Positions 1 to 13,000 of a DNA stretch of 64,000 nucleotides are shown here, in pieces (positions within the stretch are counted from its first letter, which is position 1; each line of letters starts with the position of its first letter). A model generated the notes under the pieces. The model was not told the origin of the DNA, searched no databases, and saw only the letters and a list, made by a program, of their open reading frames with translations. A program made the translations under genes and the position numbers. Origin of the DNA: Tenebrio molitor (lineage: Eukaryota > Arthropoda > Insecta > Coleoptera > Tenebrionidae); the NCBI RefSeq assembly GCF_963966145.1, contig NC_091047.1, positions 8,680,001-8,744,000 of the forward strand, in the 5' to 3' direction.

Positions 1-3000
1 GGTATCGACTCAGGATGTGCCGCCGCTTCCATTTTATGTGATGCTCCTCTAGCGTAATATCGCGGATAGTGGAGTCGAGCGGTTTAGTACACGACAGTTG
101 TTTGAGCGACCGGCCCGAGCCTTCGGGGGGCGGCACGGCGGGGGAGGGGATCCCGAAGCCCGACTCACACAGCTCAACGTTCGGTTTTCATTGTTTTAAC
201 AATTTTTTCGTTTTAAATTGATTTGGAGCGCGCCCGTTTAGAGCGCACCGCTCCTCCCTCCGGCCGCCGCCGAAGCAGAACTACGTGGAGGGGAAGAGAC
301 TCTTAATAATTACCGCATCAAGATTTTATACGCAAATAATTCATTTCGAGCACCGGGAGCTCCCGATTATGCGGAAAACGCCAACCGGAAGGGTTAACAC
401 TGCGTCTTTTGACGATCGCCTCCACATCCACTGTTATTGTTTTTTCAGGCCCACGCAAAAATCGGATTTCTCATCGATCGGCGAAGACCTCAGCTCTCAC
501 TTTAGCACTTTGCTTTTTATAATCTGATAATGTTGCTGCGAAATGGGCGGCCAAGTGTTCAAAATTCTAACCAAGATTCACCAAAGAATTCTTCTGAAAT
601 TATTAATAAACTTTGTAAAAACACCAGATTCTTCTTTCTTAATTGAATCACTTTTAAGTGCGATCTTGTAACCGTTTAAATGGAAAATATGAAACAAACA
701 TAACTGTCCGAGACCTGTCAAACTCTTAATTAGGATAATTAACAAACCGAGTTTGGATTAATTAATTTTAATTGCGACATTTATAAGAAGCCATCAATTT
801 ACACATAAATGAAATACTGGATGTTCTACTAAAATACGTAGGTACTTTGCCCATTTGTTTATGAAAATATTTACTTTGCAAATTTACTGGAAACTTTGTT
901 GCAATCGCTTTTCTAAGAAATTAATTCGTACTTTCCCATTCTATAAACGTCACCAGTTATAAAAAAGAATTCTATATAACAAATCAATTTAAAAAAAGAT
1001 CATGCATTAATTACTGTTATAAAAACAATTTAGTATTTATTAAAAAAAATATTTTATCGTTGACATTCTGCTTGCTTTTCTTATGGGCTGTAGTAAATCA
1101 TGCCACGAGAAGAGAACTCGAATCAATTAGCGCTGGATTAAAAAAAAAAACAAATGCCTTATTTATTTTTATAAATGTTTACCAACGACAACGAACATTA
1201 TTAACTGGTCAAACAGAATGATAATTTTAAAATTGTATCTGTGTACTCAAAAGAGTAAACAAAAGGAATGAAGGATGATCTCTAATAAAATGGTCAGTAT
1301 TCGTTGCAAGAGATTATTGTAGTAAGTACAGTAAGTAGGTTTATTATGATGAAGATATTTCACTAGAGATGATTAAAAATATACATTAACGATAAAAAGC
1401 AGTGTTCAGCAAACAGCGTTAGTCGATAATCCTGACGCGACTGACAATTACTTTACTATTTTTGCAAAGGGCGGATAAAATGTTATGTACCAACAGAGAT
1501 GAGGGTTTAGGAACTAATCAAAGCGAGAGGGTGGTCCTCAACAAAAACAGTTTTAACAGCATTAACAGTGTTTCATTTAGATCGAAAGAACGTGGAGTTT
1601 TGTTTGCGAAGTCTGCCATCTACAGCAACTGAATCTCGTCAGTCGACACCCTTTATCAGGTTTGCAATAAAATTAAATTCTTCATGAAATATCAAATATT
1701 AGAAAATAAATTGAAATTTTCTCAACAATTTATTGTTCGGTCACGACTTTTGACATTTTACAATTTACATACATATTTGGAATTCGGAGTGATCCGATCT
1801 TCACGAACAATTTCCTTTAAATTACAACTGGGAAAAATTTTGTGATGTAGATAACGGGGAATCGTAGCTTACACGTCGACAACAGCACACACTGATATGC
1901 GTGGTTTTTGCTCTAATTGTGTTTACTTACACGTAATTTAATTCAGTATCAACGGATAAAAAATACCATCGCCTTATCAACAGTATTAACACTTGATAAG
2001 ATCACTACAAATTTATAGAAACGGATTATTTCGTTTTAGAAGGGAGTAACGCACGAGGAGCGGTTAACACGCGATTTTTTCTTTTCGTTTGTTTAACAAT
2101 AAAACAAACTGTTTTAAAAATAACCGCCTAATACGTAATGCGTAAACACTACACACTTTGTAAACAAAATGAGATTAATTTAATTCGGAAATTAAGTACA
2201 TGTGTCCTTTAGTGTTTATTTTCTTGTTACGTATCATAAATATCTCCGCCATCATGATCTGCAGAGTAAACTGTCAAAGAATGGACTAAAAAACCTTCCG
2301 GCACGAGTTTACATAACAGAAAGACTGTAAAATTGGTATCACCCGAACAATGTATTTAATGATAACGACCCATCCTCTCCAAGTGAAAGTACAAAAGCAT
2401 TACTTATTTTTTCTATATATGTACCAATTTATCAGTTTCCCATTCGCAAGTCCCTGTATAAATATATGTTACAAAACACTCCGTATATAGTTATTACCGA
2501 TCATCTATTGAGACGGTTTCTTGATGATTAGATGCCTAGTTTAATGAAAGTTAAGGAGGATATTTATAGAAGTCAAATTTAGGATCATTTCTTATTCATC
2601 AAGGTTAAGGAAAACCAATTAGAATCGGTAAGTAGGTAAATGTCATTAGGTACTTTCATTAGCGATGTCTTATCTCTAATCGATCTTTCTGAGAAAGAGT
2701 TTTTCTAAAGTTAATTCGTTTTCGATAACGTTACTGATATTGAGGTTAGCATAAATACATAATTTGAATAAATGCAAGTTCTTATAAAGTTACTAACGAT
2801 AATAAAGCTTAATTTTTATCTAATTTGGATTGTATCGGTAAATTACGTATGATACAATTGAGCCTGTTTGGTAATTATAGAGATTAAGTAGTTGATCATA
2901 GTTGTTAACGTATTAGAGAATCAGGAGAGTAGAAATATGAGAGAGAGTAGGAGTTATCAGATTCTGCAAATACTAACTAAAAGAAAATAGTTAGGTTAAA

Positions 3001-3289
3001 AATATTTAGCCGAGAGAGTATCCAAGAAAGTTAAAAAATCGTAAATTACTCCTTCGCCGGCAGATAAAGAGAATTTACACCGATTTTGTTAGCGAAGTGC
3101 ATCATGTAAACTGTCAAAAATCCAGCGGTGACGCGATAGCCGTAGTTTGTTAATTAAAATGCCCGTCGAGTGTGATAATAAAAAGCGGCGTGTTATAAAT
3201 TAAGTAGTGTTTTCGGCAAGTGAAAATTTCAAAGCGAAATGTACAACAGTTTTACGTTGAAATTTATCGAGTCAGTTTGTTTACAGTAG
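1..3289. other. AT-rich non-coding tract at the left edge
   Basis: No protein-coding gene can be supported here. The first ~530 bases are richer in GC than what follows and contain a pyrimidine-rich acceptor-like site ending near 450, but the only open frame (80 codons) resembles nothing I know. From about 540 onward the sequence is AT-rich with homopolymer runs and frequent stops in all frames. It may be intergenic DNA, or intron of a gene running leftward out of the window from the GC-rich island at 3.4-4.0 kb. Confidence 0.5.
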
Positions 3290-4028
3290 AGGCCGGCTTG
3301 AATTATGACGTGCCCGAGACGTTGCAAATTCGGAACAACAATCGTTCTAAGTAATAAGAGTGCAATTGGTGATGGGCGAGAATCGCAATGTCAACAGTGT
3401 CAAAAAAAAAAAACAAGAACGTAACGGCAACGGCTCTGCGATGCGTGTGTACTTACCGGGGGGACAGCAATGGGGGGCAGGGCGCCGAGACGCCGTCGTC
3501 TTTGTCTCGGCCTCCACTCTGCGTTTGTGGCGCGAGCCGTGCGTCGTCTAAAACCCGTCGAAATGAGTAATCAGCGGCGTAATTTTTCCAGTGTGCATCC
3601 GGCCGCGATGTAACTGCACGGGCCGAGTACGGTGTGCGACGGAGAGAGGCAGAGAAGCGAGAATGAAAGCCTTTGGACGTTTACGGGGGGTTCCGTGCAC
3701 AGCGGGAGGGGGGTTGGCAAGCAATCGGACTGACACCAAGCCTAGGTCCGGCCATCTTGTGACGGCGAAGCGCTCTCGTCCGCAAAACACCCCCGAAATC
3801 GCGAAATTCGCCGCGGTAACGCGCGGAAAACCCCCCAAAAAGTGCCGAAGAGTGCCCCCCGTGCCCACCGCCGACTAGATCACGTGCACGACGCGCAAGA
3901 AGCGCCCAAATCGCGACAACAGATTTTCCCTGTTTTTACACATGAGTGTTACATTTTTGTGAGTGTGCTCCGACACGAGGAACACCGCATTTGGATAAGA
4001 GTCGCAGAGGCCGCGGAACTCCACGCAG
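3290..4028. promoter_or_regulatory. GC-rich promoter-like island with candidate non-coding first exon(s)
   Basis: This stretch is strongly GC- and CpG-rich compared with the surrounding AT-rich DNA. On the plus strand it ends in a good splice donor (CACGCAG|GTAAGC, exon end 4028), which suits a non-coding first exon spliced to the toutatis acceptor at 29,434/29,435. On the minus strand there is an equally strong donor (CCCCCCG|GTAAGTA, exon end 3457), which suits the first exon of a leftward transcript. The short open frames inside (3360-3868) overlap each other on both strands and look like GC-driven chance frames. Inference: a CpG-type, possibly bidirectional promoter. No TATA box or initiator can be fixed. 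Confidence 0.45.
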
Positions 4029-7000
4029 GTAAGCCCCATCCGAGGACGGCCGGTGCGCCCCCGACTCGCCGGCCCCGCTGCGAACGCCGTGTTTATTTAT
4101 CTTTTCGGTGATAACGCAAAAAGTCGCTTTTTCGTGCGGCGATCGCTTTTAATCTCTGATCGATCGATCTAGCACGCGCTAATCAAAACAGTTCAAACGC
4201 CGATCGACTGTCAACGAAATTACGAAAAGGCCCCGGTCAAGACGACGGCCCAAATCTTATTTTATGTAACAGCTGCATGCACCTCCGAATAGCGGTACTA
4301 AACGTTCATTCCCAAGCTACGCTCTTTCATTATGTCTTCTTCCTACATCTTCCACTTATTCTAGAAAAAACAATTGAACTGTTGCCATAGGTAATCGCCT
4401 ATGACAAGGTAAATTACTCCGGGTACAGTAGCGTCCTTAGTTACCCGTACCTCACTTTATTAGTTTATTATTTGTTCGATAAAGTAATCTGCCGGCTTTC
4501 ACCAATTACTTTAATGCATGAATAGGTTAATTATCCGCAATTTTCGTTCTTTATATCTTTATAACTAGATTTTGTCATTCATGTGGTTCGTAAATGTTAC
4601 AAGAGAAGAAATGTTGTTTGTAATAAACCAAACCCGAGGGACTCTTTGGGCAATAAAACCGCAGGCTTATCCCGCTTTACTCCCATATTTTCCCCAAATA
4701 TCGATAAAATTGACGCCTTCTTCACTGCAGATGACTTATAAATAAATAGAATTATAACGAATACGCTTTTAAGGTCACCTCGCTACCATTCGATGATGCT
4801 GCGAATGTGACAATTTCAACGTAGTTCAGCTTTGTCATCGTGTTTTTATGCAAACCGTCCTATTTTCTAATTGACAGATTAAATTCGATTAATTCCTTTT
4901 TATCATCAGCTTTGTCGCGGCTTTCAATTCGCACGCACCACTCGTCTCTCACCCTTTTATCAACTATCAATTACCCTTTCGAGCCGATCGAGGTTATTGA
5001 CCCGACATTACGGTGGCCACGAAAATTTTCTAAAGAAAATCAAAGACTGCGATCTACACGACTTTCTCGTCTTCAACCGATTCTCATCCCGGACCCCGCA
5101 CTTCACCGAGTTGACTCGCTCGAGTTGTACAAAGTCAAAATCTTTTTTAGGTTAGGTTCCGATGTTTTGGAACACCGCGACATTTCACACCTTTTGGTGA
5201 CTCAAGATCGGATTAAATACCGTGAAATCAAGGATTCGACCTAGACTGTCGGTTTTAGTGAACCACCAGAAGCTGTTATCAGGTAGCAACAACCATTTAC
5301 GAAAAAGTACAAAGTAGAGATCACCGAAATTGTGCAGTCTCGCAGGTGCCGGTGGAGAAATGTCATTTAAAAGAAAGACGTATCGAACAGAATTTGACGT
5401 AATTATGTGGGGCTTTCCTGTGACTTTCGATTCGGGTCTAATACGATCGCGGGGTATTTAAGTGATCGAAATGTTCCGTTTCATCCCCCTTCTATGTTTA
5501 AAATTACATATCGTGGGGATCACGCGAGTCGAGTGGACGGAATACTGTGCAAGTAATTTTCTGTTATTTGTGGATTCGTTTTGACGTAGACATTATTTTC
5601 AGAGCGTTCCCATCTCAGCCGAATCAGTCGATGCAGTATCGGGAGAAACCAATTAAGAGACGCTAATTGAAGTAACAGTAAAAGCGATTGTATGTACATT
5701 TGCTGAAACAGGAAGCCCGCAGCTGCATTAAAACTAACACTATCGTTTTAACGAGTTCACGTGTTTTAATTGCACTTAATCGGTTTCGGCAATTCATGGA
5801 AAAGCAATCGGACGAAGGAAAGCGGAGACATCAGGGAAAAATTCGCAGAAAAGCGTGCTCGTTGCGGGTTTCGGTTAGTTTTTACCGCTGCGCCACCAGC
5901 AATTATTCGGACTTTTTGCAGATGGGCAATAACACATCTAATGATGCTCTCCGCTCGGGACTCGTTGGCGTTTTATTTTTTAGATAACTTTGATCTCGTC
6001 CTATTAAAATTCTTGTAATTATTCCGTTCAAGGCCAATTTCACCATCGTCCGCAATTAAAGAAAGGTCGCCTCCCTTCAGTCAACCCTACCGTTAATAAT
6101 TGTTATTGTTTTTGCGAAACACCGACCTTTTCATCCCACGACGGCCAGAATTAGGGTCGCCGTTAAGAACCCCTAAGAATTGTTTTTATCAATTAAAACG
6201 CGAAGAGAGGAGCGCAACAAGAGGCATTATAAATTTAAACGTGTTCAGCAAATAAAGAAATCGATACAAATGAATAGAGCTCGCCGTTTTCCCCCCACCG
6301 GCAGCAGCCATTCTCCGTGTAAAAGACTGGAAGGACTGCCCGGGAGTGCCGATCGGTTTAACCAAATTATATGTCAGCCGAAGAACGGAGAATCCTAACC
6401 TCAAAGTTGCGTAACAACGACAAGGTTGCCCATCGACTTATTTTCGATGCACTTTTACGCGCAATGAATGCACTTAACGCACTGATATAAATAGATCGCT
6501 TTGAACTGTAGATTTATTAAATCGGCGTTCCGCGATACGCCTAATCAGGATTCAAGGTCAGGCGTCAAGTGTCAATGTTTCGTGTATTTTTAAAAGAATG
6601 GTGCTCGAACGTTCGTTGTCTCATCATTGTGCGATGACAATCACTGTATCTAGTCCGAAATAAAAATAAATATGAAGTAGGGGGCAAGATGGTCGCGTCT
6701 ATAAATTTCAGGATGTAGTCACGCCGTAAGTGGGTGAGCCCCTTTCCTTCGGCAGTTCGAGACACAATTAAGGCGATAAGAATAAAAACCGGCATCTCGC
6801 AGCTTCCTTTCCAAATTGATCCATATGGTGCGCCTCCCCTCGCCTCCGATCGAGGGTCGCATTGTGCGCCAGTTTCGTGCATTTTTCAGGAAACGGTCCC
6901 GCAAAATATGCACCGGAACGCTCCTCCAAATGATGGACAGACCGTTGTGGTGTCTCGCGGCAGACTTCAAAATGTGTTGCGCTGTTATTATTTATTTTTT

Positions 7001-10000
7001 GCGGCCTTGTGATTGCGTGAGCAATTCATACAACAAATTGATGGCGTTTGAGAATGATTTCGCTGTCATTAACCGTAAAAGTCGGCTCAAATCGGCGAAC
7101 ATTGTTCATTGTTCGTGAGGACGAAATTTTGTCTAAGTCTGCGTAGGTGTTTCATCGAATTGTCGATTTAATTATTAGATATATGTTTGAAAAAAACTGG
7201 TTTGCAAAGGCCGCGCGTAATCGAGGCTAGTTTTTCGAGCGCAGGAATTCGCGCACCGATTGACGAACAATCTCGTAAAACCTATCATTTTCGGCACCGA
7301 ATTGTTATTCGTCACTTGGAGGATGCCTCTCCTCTGTTACGTTTTAATAGCGATCGGGCCCCGATACAGAAGACATCCAGTTGAGATGGAATTCTCGTTA
7401 CCTCGACCGTCTCCGTCCCCCTCACGGGGCCATACATATTTATACTTTTTACGAGCGGCATCCGTCGATAATTCCTCGCATGGGTCATTCGGTTCTTCGA
7501 GACCCAACCGACGTTCCATTCTTTCCACGATCCATCCGTCCAAATGTCAAACAACAGCGGCAGCTGCTCCTCATTGGAAGAAAGCTGCCATTTTCGTAAT
7601 ATCGTGTAGGTTGTTAACAAATCGAAACTCACATGCGAGGTTTACCTGGTTTTATGTTAATTATCCAGATACGTTTCGCGACCACTGACATTCTGCTAAA
7701 AGCACACTCGACTTTTAAAACTTCCCACTTTGTCAATAGCTCTGTTCGATTATCATTTTTAATTAACGAAAAGGTTAGTCACCCTCCGGGCCTTCACCCA
7801 TTTAGGTTCGTATTTTTACCCCGCCAGAACGTTAAATTTGGAATTTCGTATTTAACCACGATCGACCACTCTCTTTACAATTCTTGCCTCTTCGTAAATT
7901 TTGTTTGATTGCATTCCGCATCCACTTCTTCTGGTTCGGCGGGCTTGTTTTGAAATTCTATAACTCGACGGATCCCGAGAACATTTTAACATATAACTAA
8001 CCGAAGTGGAATAATAAATATTGTCGGAATCAGTCTTTTTATAAGCCATTACTGGTCGGGCTTATGATTATGGCGTTGTTGTTTGAGGCGACACCGCTCG
8101 CCAAAGAGTATCGATGTCGTTTGTAGGATCTTGTACGACCAAGTACTAATAATAAAATTCATTAATTCTATAAGCAGTTCCCTTCTTCGTTTAATTTATG
8201 GTTTAGTCGGAGAACGAGGATATGCCTTTGACTCGAATTAAATTTGAATTAGGATTCCTTAAATCGAATAGGATTGCTCATCTTAAATTACTTACGGACC
8301 TCTTAATTAAATAATTGGATTCGTATTCAAGTGGAAAGTGTTTAATTGGGGTAGTTTTCGTCAAGAATGTATTTACTACTCGTGACACGTATCGATAAAA
8401 ACGAACCAATTATACAACAGACCGATAATAATTATTCATCGTTGCATACATTTTCGCAAACAAATGTTTGTTTTTAATTTCTTGACCTTCGTCCGCTTTA
8501 TTGCAAATGTCACAATGTCGTCACTTTGTTTTGATACTCGGTTAGCTTCGAAAAATGTTGATTAATTTATTATTGTCAGAGGAAACCTGGTCATTTTACT
8601 CCCTAATATTTTTCCATTATTTTCTACTACCAAAGACTGTGAGAACCCAATGGGTATTTATTATCATTTTGTTTGTATTTATTGAAGAATGTCCAGTTTA
8701 TTACCGTCTTTAAATTACCTCCAAACAAAAGGGGTTTAGTTTAATGTATGAAAGGAAAATAAGACAATGCTTAGTTACACAAAGAATGGGTTTTAATTAT
8801 GTTAACGCGGTTAATGGGTTGTTTTATTTTGCGGCTTTTTAATTGAAATACAATTATTTGTTTAGTTTAAAGTTCAAATCTTCTGTTGAGGCCAGTACCG
8901 TTGTCTATTTATTTTCCATAAACGTGCACGATGACAGAAGGATTTGCAATGTTTAGACATGTGTGAGCAACGTATTTTGTAGGTTATAGCATTGTTTAAG
9001 AGCAAATTTCTATTGCGCAATGAACTCCTGTAATTATGTTTTCCTTTTGGGGCGGTGTAAAGCTTTTCTTGAGTGGAAAAATAGAATAACCGTTGTAGTA
9101 GTCATAAATTTTGTATTTATCTATGCAAAGTCCTACTATCTGGAGGAGTTCAGAGGATGACATAACTTTGGACTGCCGCATAGTCAGAATGTAACAACCA
9201 AAGTTTAACAAAAACTCCAGTAAATCGACTTTTCTTTAAAGGAATATAATTTAAAAAATAAATATTTCATGCAAAAAATGGGAATTTGTAGCGTAGATTT
9301 TTAAATGTCAAAGATCCAAAGAAAGTCGTTGGAGAATTTGCAACTGACACGCGATACACCACATTTCAACCGTAATTTTTTAAAAGAAGCGTTTTTGATT
9401 ATTTTATTATGTAATAGCTCCGAGGTACATATCACAATTAATTTTTTTTTGTACAGGACATCAACAAAGAATCAAAGAGGATGCGTGAAAATGACTTGAA
9501 AAAGTATTAAAATCCCTTTTGAATTTGACTTCAAAGTGTTGATGGGGGCGAGAAAATAAAAAACTGTATTTTCAGACTTGGCAGGTGCGTTCCTTTCAGT
9601 AATATCATCTCCAAATTGTTAGTGTGCAAAGTGTAGATATCTGAAAAACTTCAAATCAAAGTTGTTACATATCAAGGCTGTAGGTAGTGAAAATTGTTGC
9701 GAATGGAATTGAAACCTGAGGAGCAGCCTTTGACTGGAGACTATTCTGATGTTCTTGTTTGTTTTGCAAAGTCCGTCAGAATTATCACCGAAGCTGTAAA
9801 AGTTGTGAAGCACTAAATCTTTTATTCAATGGGGATAATTTTGTCAGGGGTACTCAACTCGCCATTGCAGCGACTTCTTTATAGGATAATAACTTAAATT
9901 TGAATTTTAACTACGTAACTTTTAAGACTGATAATAATATGTGGGTTACTTTTGTACTTAAGGTTGTGGAAGTCCGTGAAAGTATCTTATTTTTATTAAC

Positions 10001-13000
10001 TACTTGTTTATTTGATTATTATTTCACTTCAAAGTGTAGATGTTGAACCAAATTAACCACACAAAGAGCATGCTCGTTATTGTCGGCACTGCACTATCAG
10101 TGCATGCGCCATTTAATCGCATCGTCTTAATTGCACATAGTGTACAAGATTAGCTTTACACTATACGTCGAATTAAATTTGTTAACCGAAATCAAATTGT
10201 CTTAAATTGAATTAAATTAGTGCAGATTTTAGGTCCGGCTCGAATGAATAATGTATGGAAGGCAATAAAACAAACACAGACCGGTGTCGAATGGATTTGT
10301 GTACTTTTCGACGGAGATATCTCTTTCGATCCGGTCCTGCTCTGCGAGGCTGATTTCTTTTTGTGCAGCATAATGGAGCAAGGTGCTGGCAAAAATCACA
10401 TCATCGCCGTGTTTGTCGAGCGTAGATAGACACCAAACACAAATTTACATTCCAATGAATCATCCCGAGTGAGTAACGTTCCACTCTCAAAATCCGAATC
10501 TTTGGCGGTTTTTCCTCTGATCATCGGGTGCGTTCACTTGGTAGGAATTAACCGCGTTATTTGAATTATTTTTTTCCCTTGTTGGCGGTTTCAATAGAAA
10601 TAATACAGTTTGCAGTGTAAATATTGACCCAACGTTTTGAACCGTAATAAAATATAGGACTGTTCAGACAAAGGTCCTGGCTTCTTTTTCCGGCGCACCA
10701 TGTCCACTGATTTTTCAGTTCTGTTGTCGGCGAAATAAATTAGACGTTAATTGGTACCAAATTAATTTTATAGTTGTTTTTATGACCTCGGCTATTTAAT
10801 CGTACGTCTTATTCATCAAACTTCCTAGAGCTTTGCAGAATCGTGTGTTCGCCGACCATTTGTATGTAAATATTGACTTCTCATCGAAAAGACGACATTC
10901 TGTTGTTGCTCTGAGGCTCTGATTTATTCGATTTCCTATTTATTGACCCGAATCGGTGGGTACATAAACTAATTAAATCAATTTCGTGGACTGGTGGTAC
11001 AGTCACGTGTCGTATTGATCATCGAATTCATTTATTTTGAAAGTAATTTTAGATAAATATTGCTTTGCCGTGTTGCCAATCCCTATAATTTGCATGGAGA
11101 TCATGTTGATAAATGATTGCAGTTTCGGTGGGAGCGCATTTTAAAAACAAACTGGAGACCGAACATGACAGAAATGACGTATTGATTAATAGTATTTTCC
11201 TTTTTCGTAAATTAATAGCAAAAGTTTCGTGGTATTTCATGTCAAAGCAACGTTCCGAGGGTCATTTGCTTTCGCATTTATTCGCAAATTATTTTGAAAA
11301 ACCGATAAACATCGATCCTTACGTGAAATTCTCTTTCTGGGTTGACCCTAATTCCTCTAATTGGACTCTCTCGTGGCGGCGACCGATAATCAACGGTCTA
11401 CGTGCACAAATTAACATTTCATCATTATCACTGTCCTCTTTGTAAAGGGTGAGCTTTCTCGGATATCATTTATTTATTAATTCAGAATCGATGACTGCGC
11501 TAAGAGTCGACCGTTACATTTTTAATGCAGAGCCATTGCTTTTATTGCGGGGGTTGGAAACGAGTTTCAAGATGTTTTCTTACATTAGAAGGGTGACATT
11601 AGAAGTCATTTTTTAATTTTTAATGTGACCTCCTTCAGCACAAATAGCGAGACATAACGATAACCCTTTTTGTTGCAATTTTATATTTACTACTCGTAAT
11701 TCATCTGAATTTGTATTGGATTCTAGCCGTTAATCATGTTTTTCGGCAAACGATGTATATGTATATTGAATAAACATTATTTATTTTTGGACTTGCCATG
11801 AATTTTATTTTACATAACCTGATTGGATTTATATAATTTTAAGTATAACGATTTCATTGGTATTTTTTAAAAATAATCTTGTGAGAAGAGACAATTGATC
11901 TATTTTTATTTAATCGATAATACAAATCCAGCACTGTTTATAAGCTTTAGCCTTCGTCCGGACATAATTTAGAAATGCAAAATAAGAACCCTGGTTTCGT
12001 TCTCAACTGTATTTTTTGCAAACCACCAAAGAGGATGTGTCATTTGGGTCAAAATCTGGCGAATACGGTGAATGAAGCATAACTTTCCTGTCAGTTCCTA
12101 ATGTTGAATCATGTTGATGGGAATAAAACTTTTTTTCTCTCATCACCGGTTTTGTTCAATTTTGATTTTCAAGCTTTAGGATGTGTATTAAATAATATCA
12201 CCTTGATTTTCAACAATTCACAACAATAGGTCAAGGAGTGTCATTTACAATTACAATACATTTTACATTTTGCTGATGCTTTTGGATGCGTACTCGTATT
12301 CACTCACTACCTTTTTCTTCTAACTTCTCCATAAAATAGATACATATTCATTTCTTATCACCATTTAGAATCGAAGATGTTTATTTACTGTAGACAAGTT
12401 AACCTTCGCTACCTATTTTCCTAATTTTGAAGCCTTTTTTTATTCTCTCAGATGGCACAGAATGAAAAGAAATTAATATTAAGCAATCTTGTGAATCGTC
12501 AATATGTCTCATCTCATTCTCTTTCTCAAATTCAAATATAATTCTCTCCAACAGAGAGAGGTGCATCCATTTTTGAGTCGATGAAACTATGAAGCAATTT
12601 CTGTATTGACAACATCGTTATCGTAAACATATTTTTTACTAAAACTCTGGAATCTTCAGCATTCCTAGTTCGAATGTTAGATCATTGATCACGGAACACG
12701 GATGTTCCCTTTTAGTGGATTTCACGTGAATCTAGAACAATAAAAAATAGACGGTGTATTTAAGAGCCAACAGAAGGACCATTTGTGAACAATTTTCGTT
12801 TCAGAAATTGCGGTTAGGAAATTACGGACGGACTTGATGTGATGTCATTAAATATTGAATAATTCGTGGAATATATTCGATGTATTAAATTATAGACCTA
12901 CTATTATTAGCGTACATATTTGGTTGAGTTAATTGACGAACTGCCATAACAGGCTGTTCATAAAGTGCAATCGACAGCAGCACTGTTCGAAGTAGATTAC

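Noticed and set aside
3360..4111. Several overlapping open frames on both strands in the GC-rich island
   Set aside because: They overlap each other in opposite strands, have Arg/Pro-rich composition expected from GC-rich DNA read in any frame, and show no domain or splice partner.
4840..5244. 134-codon plus-strand open frame
   Set aside because: No recognisable motif, no initiation or splice context, composition like translated AT-rich intron.
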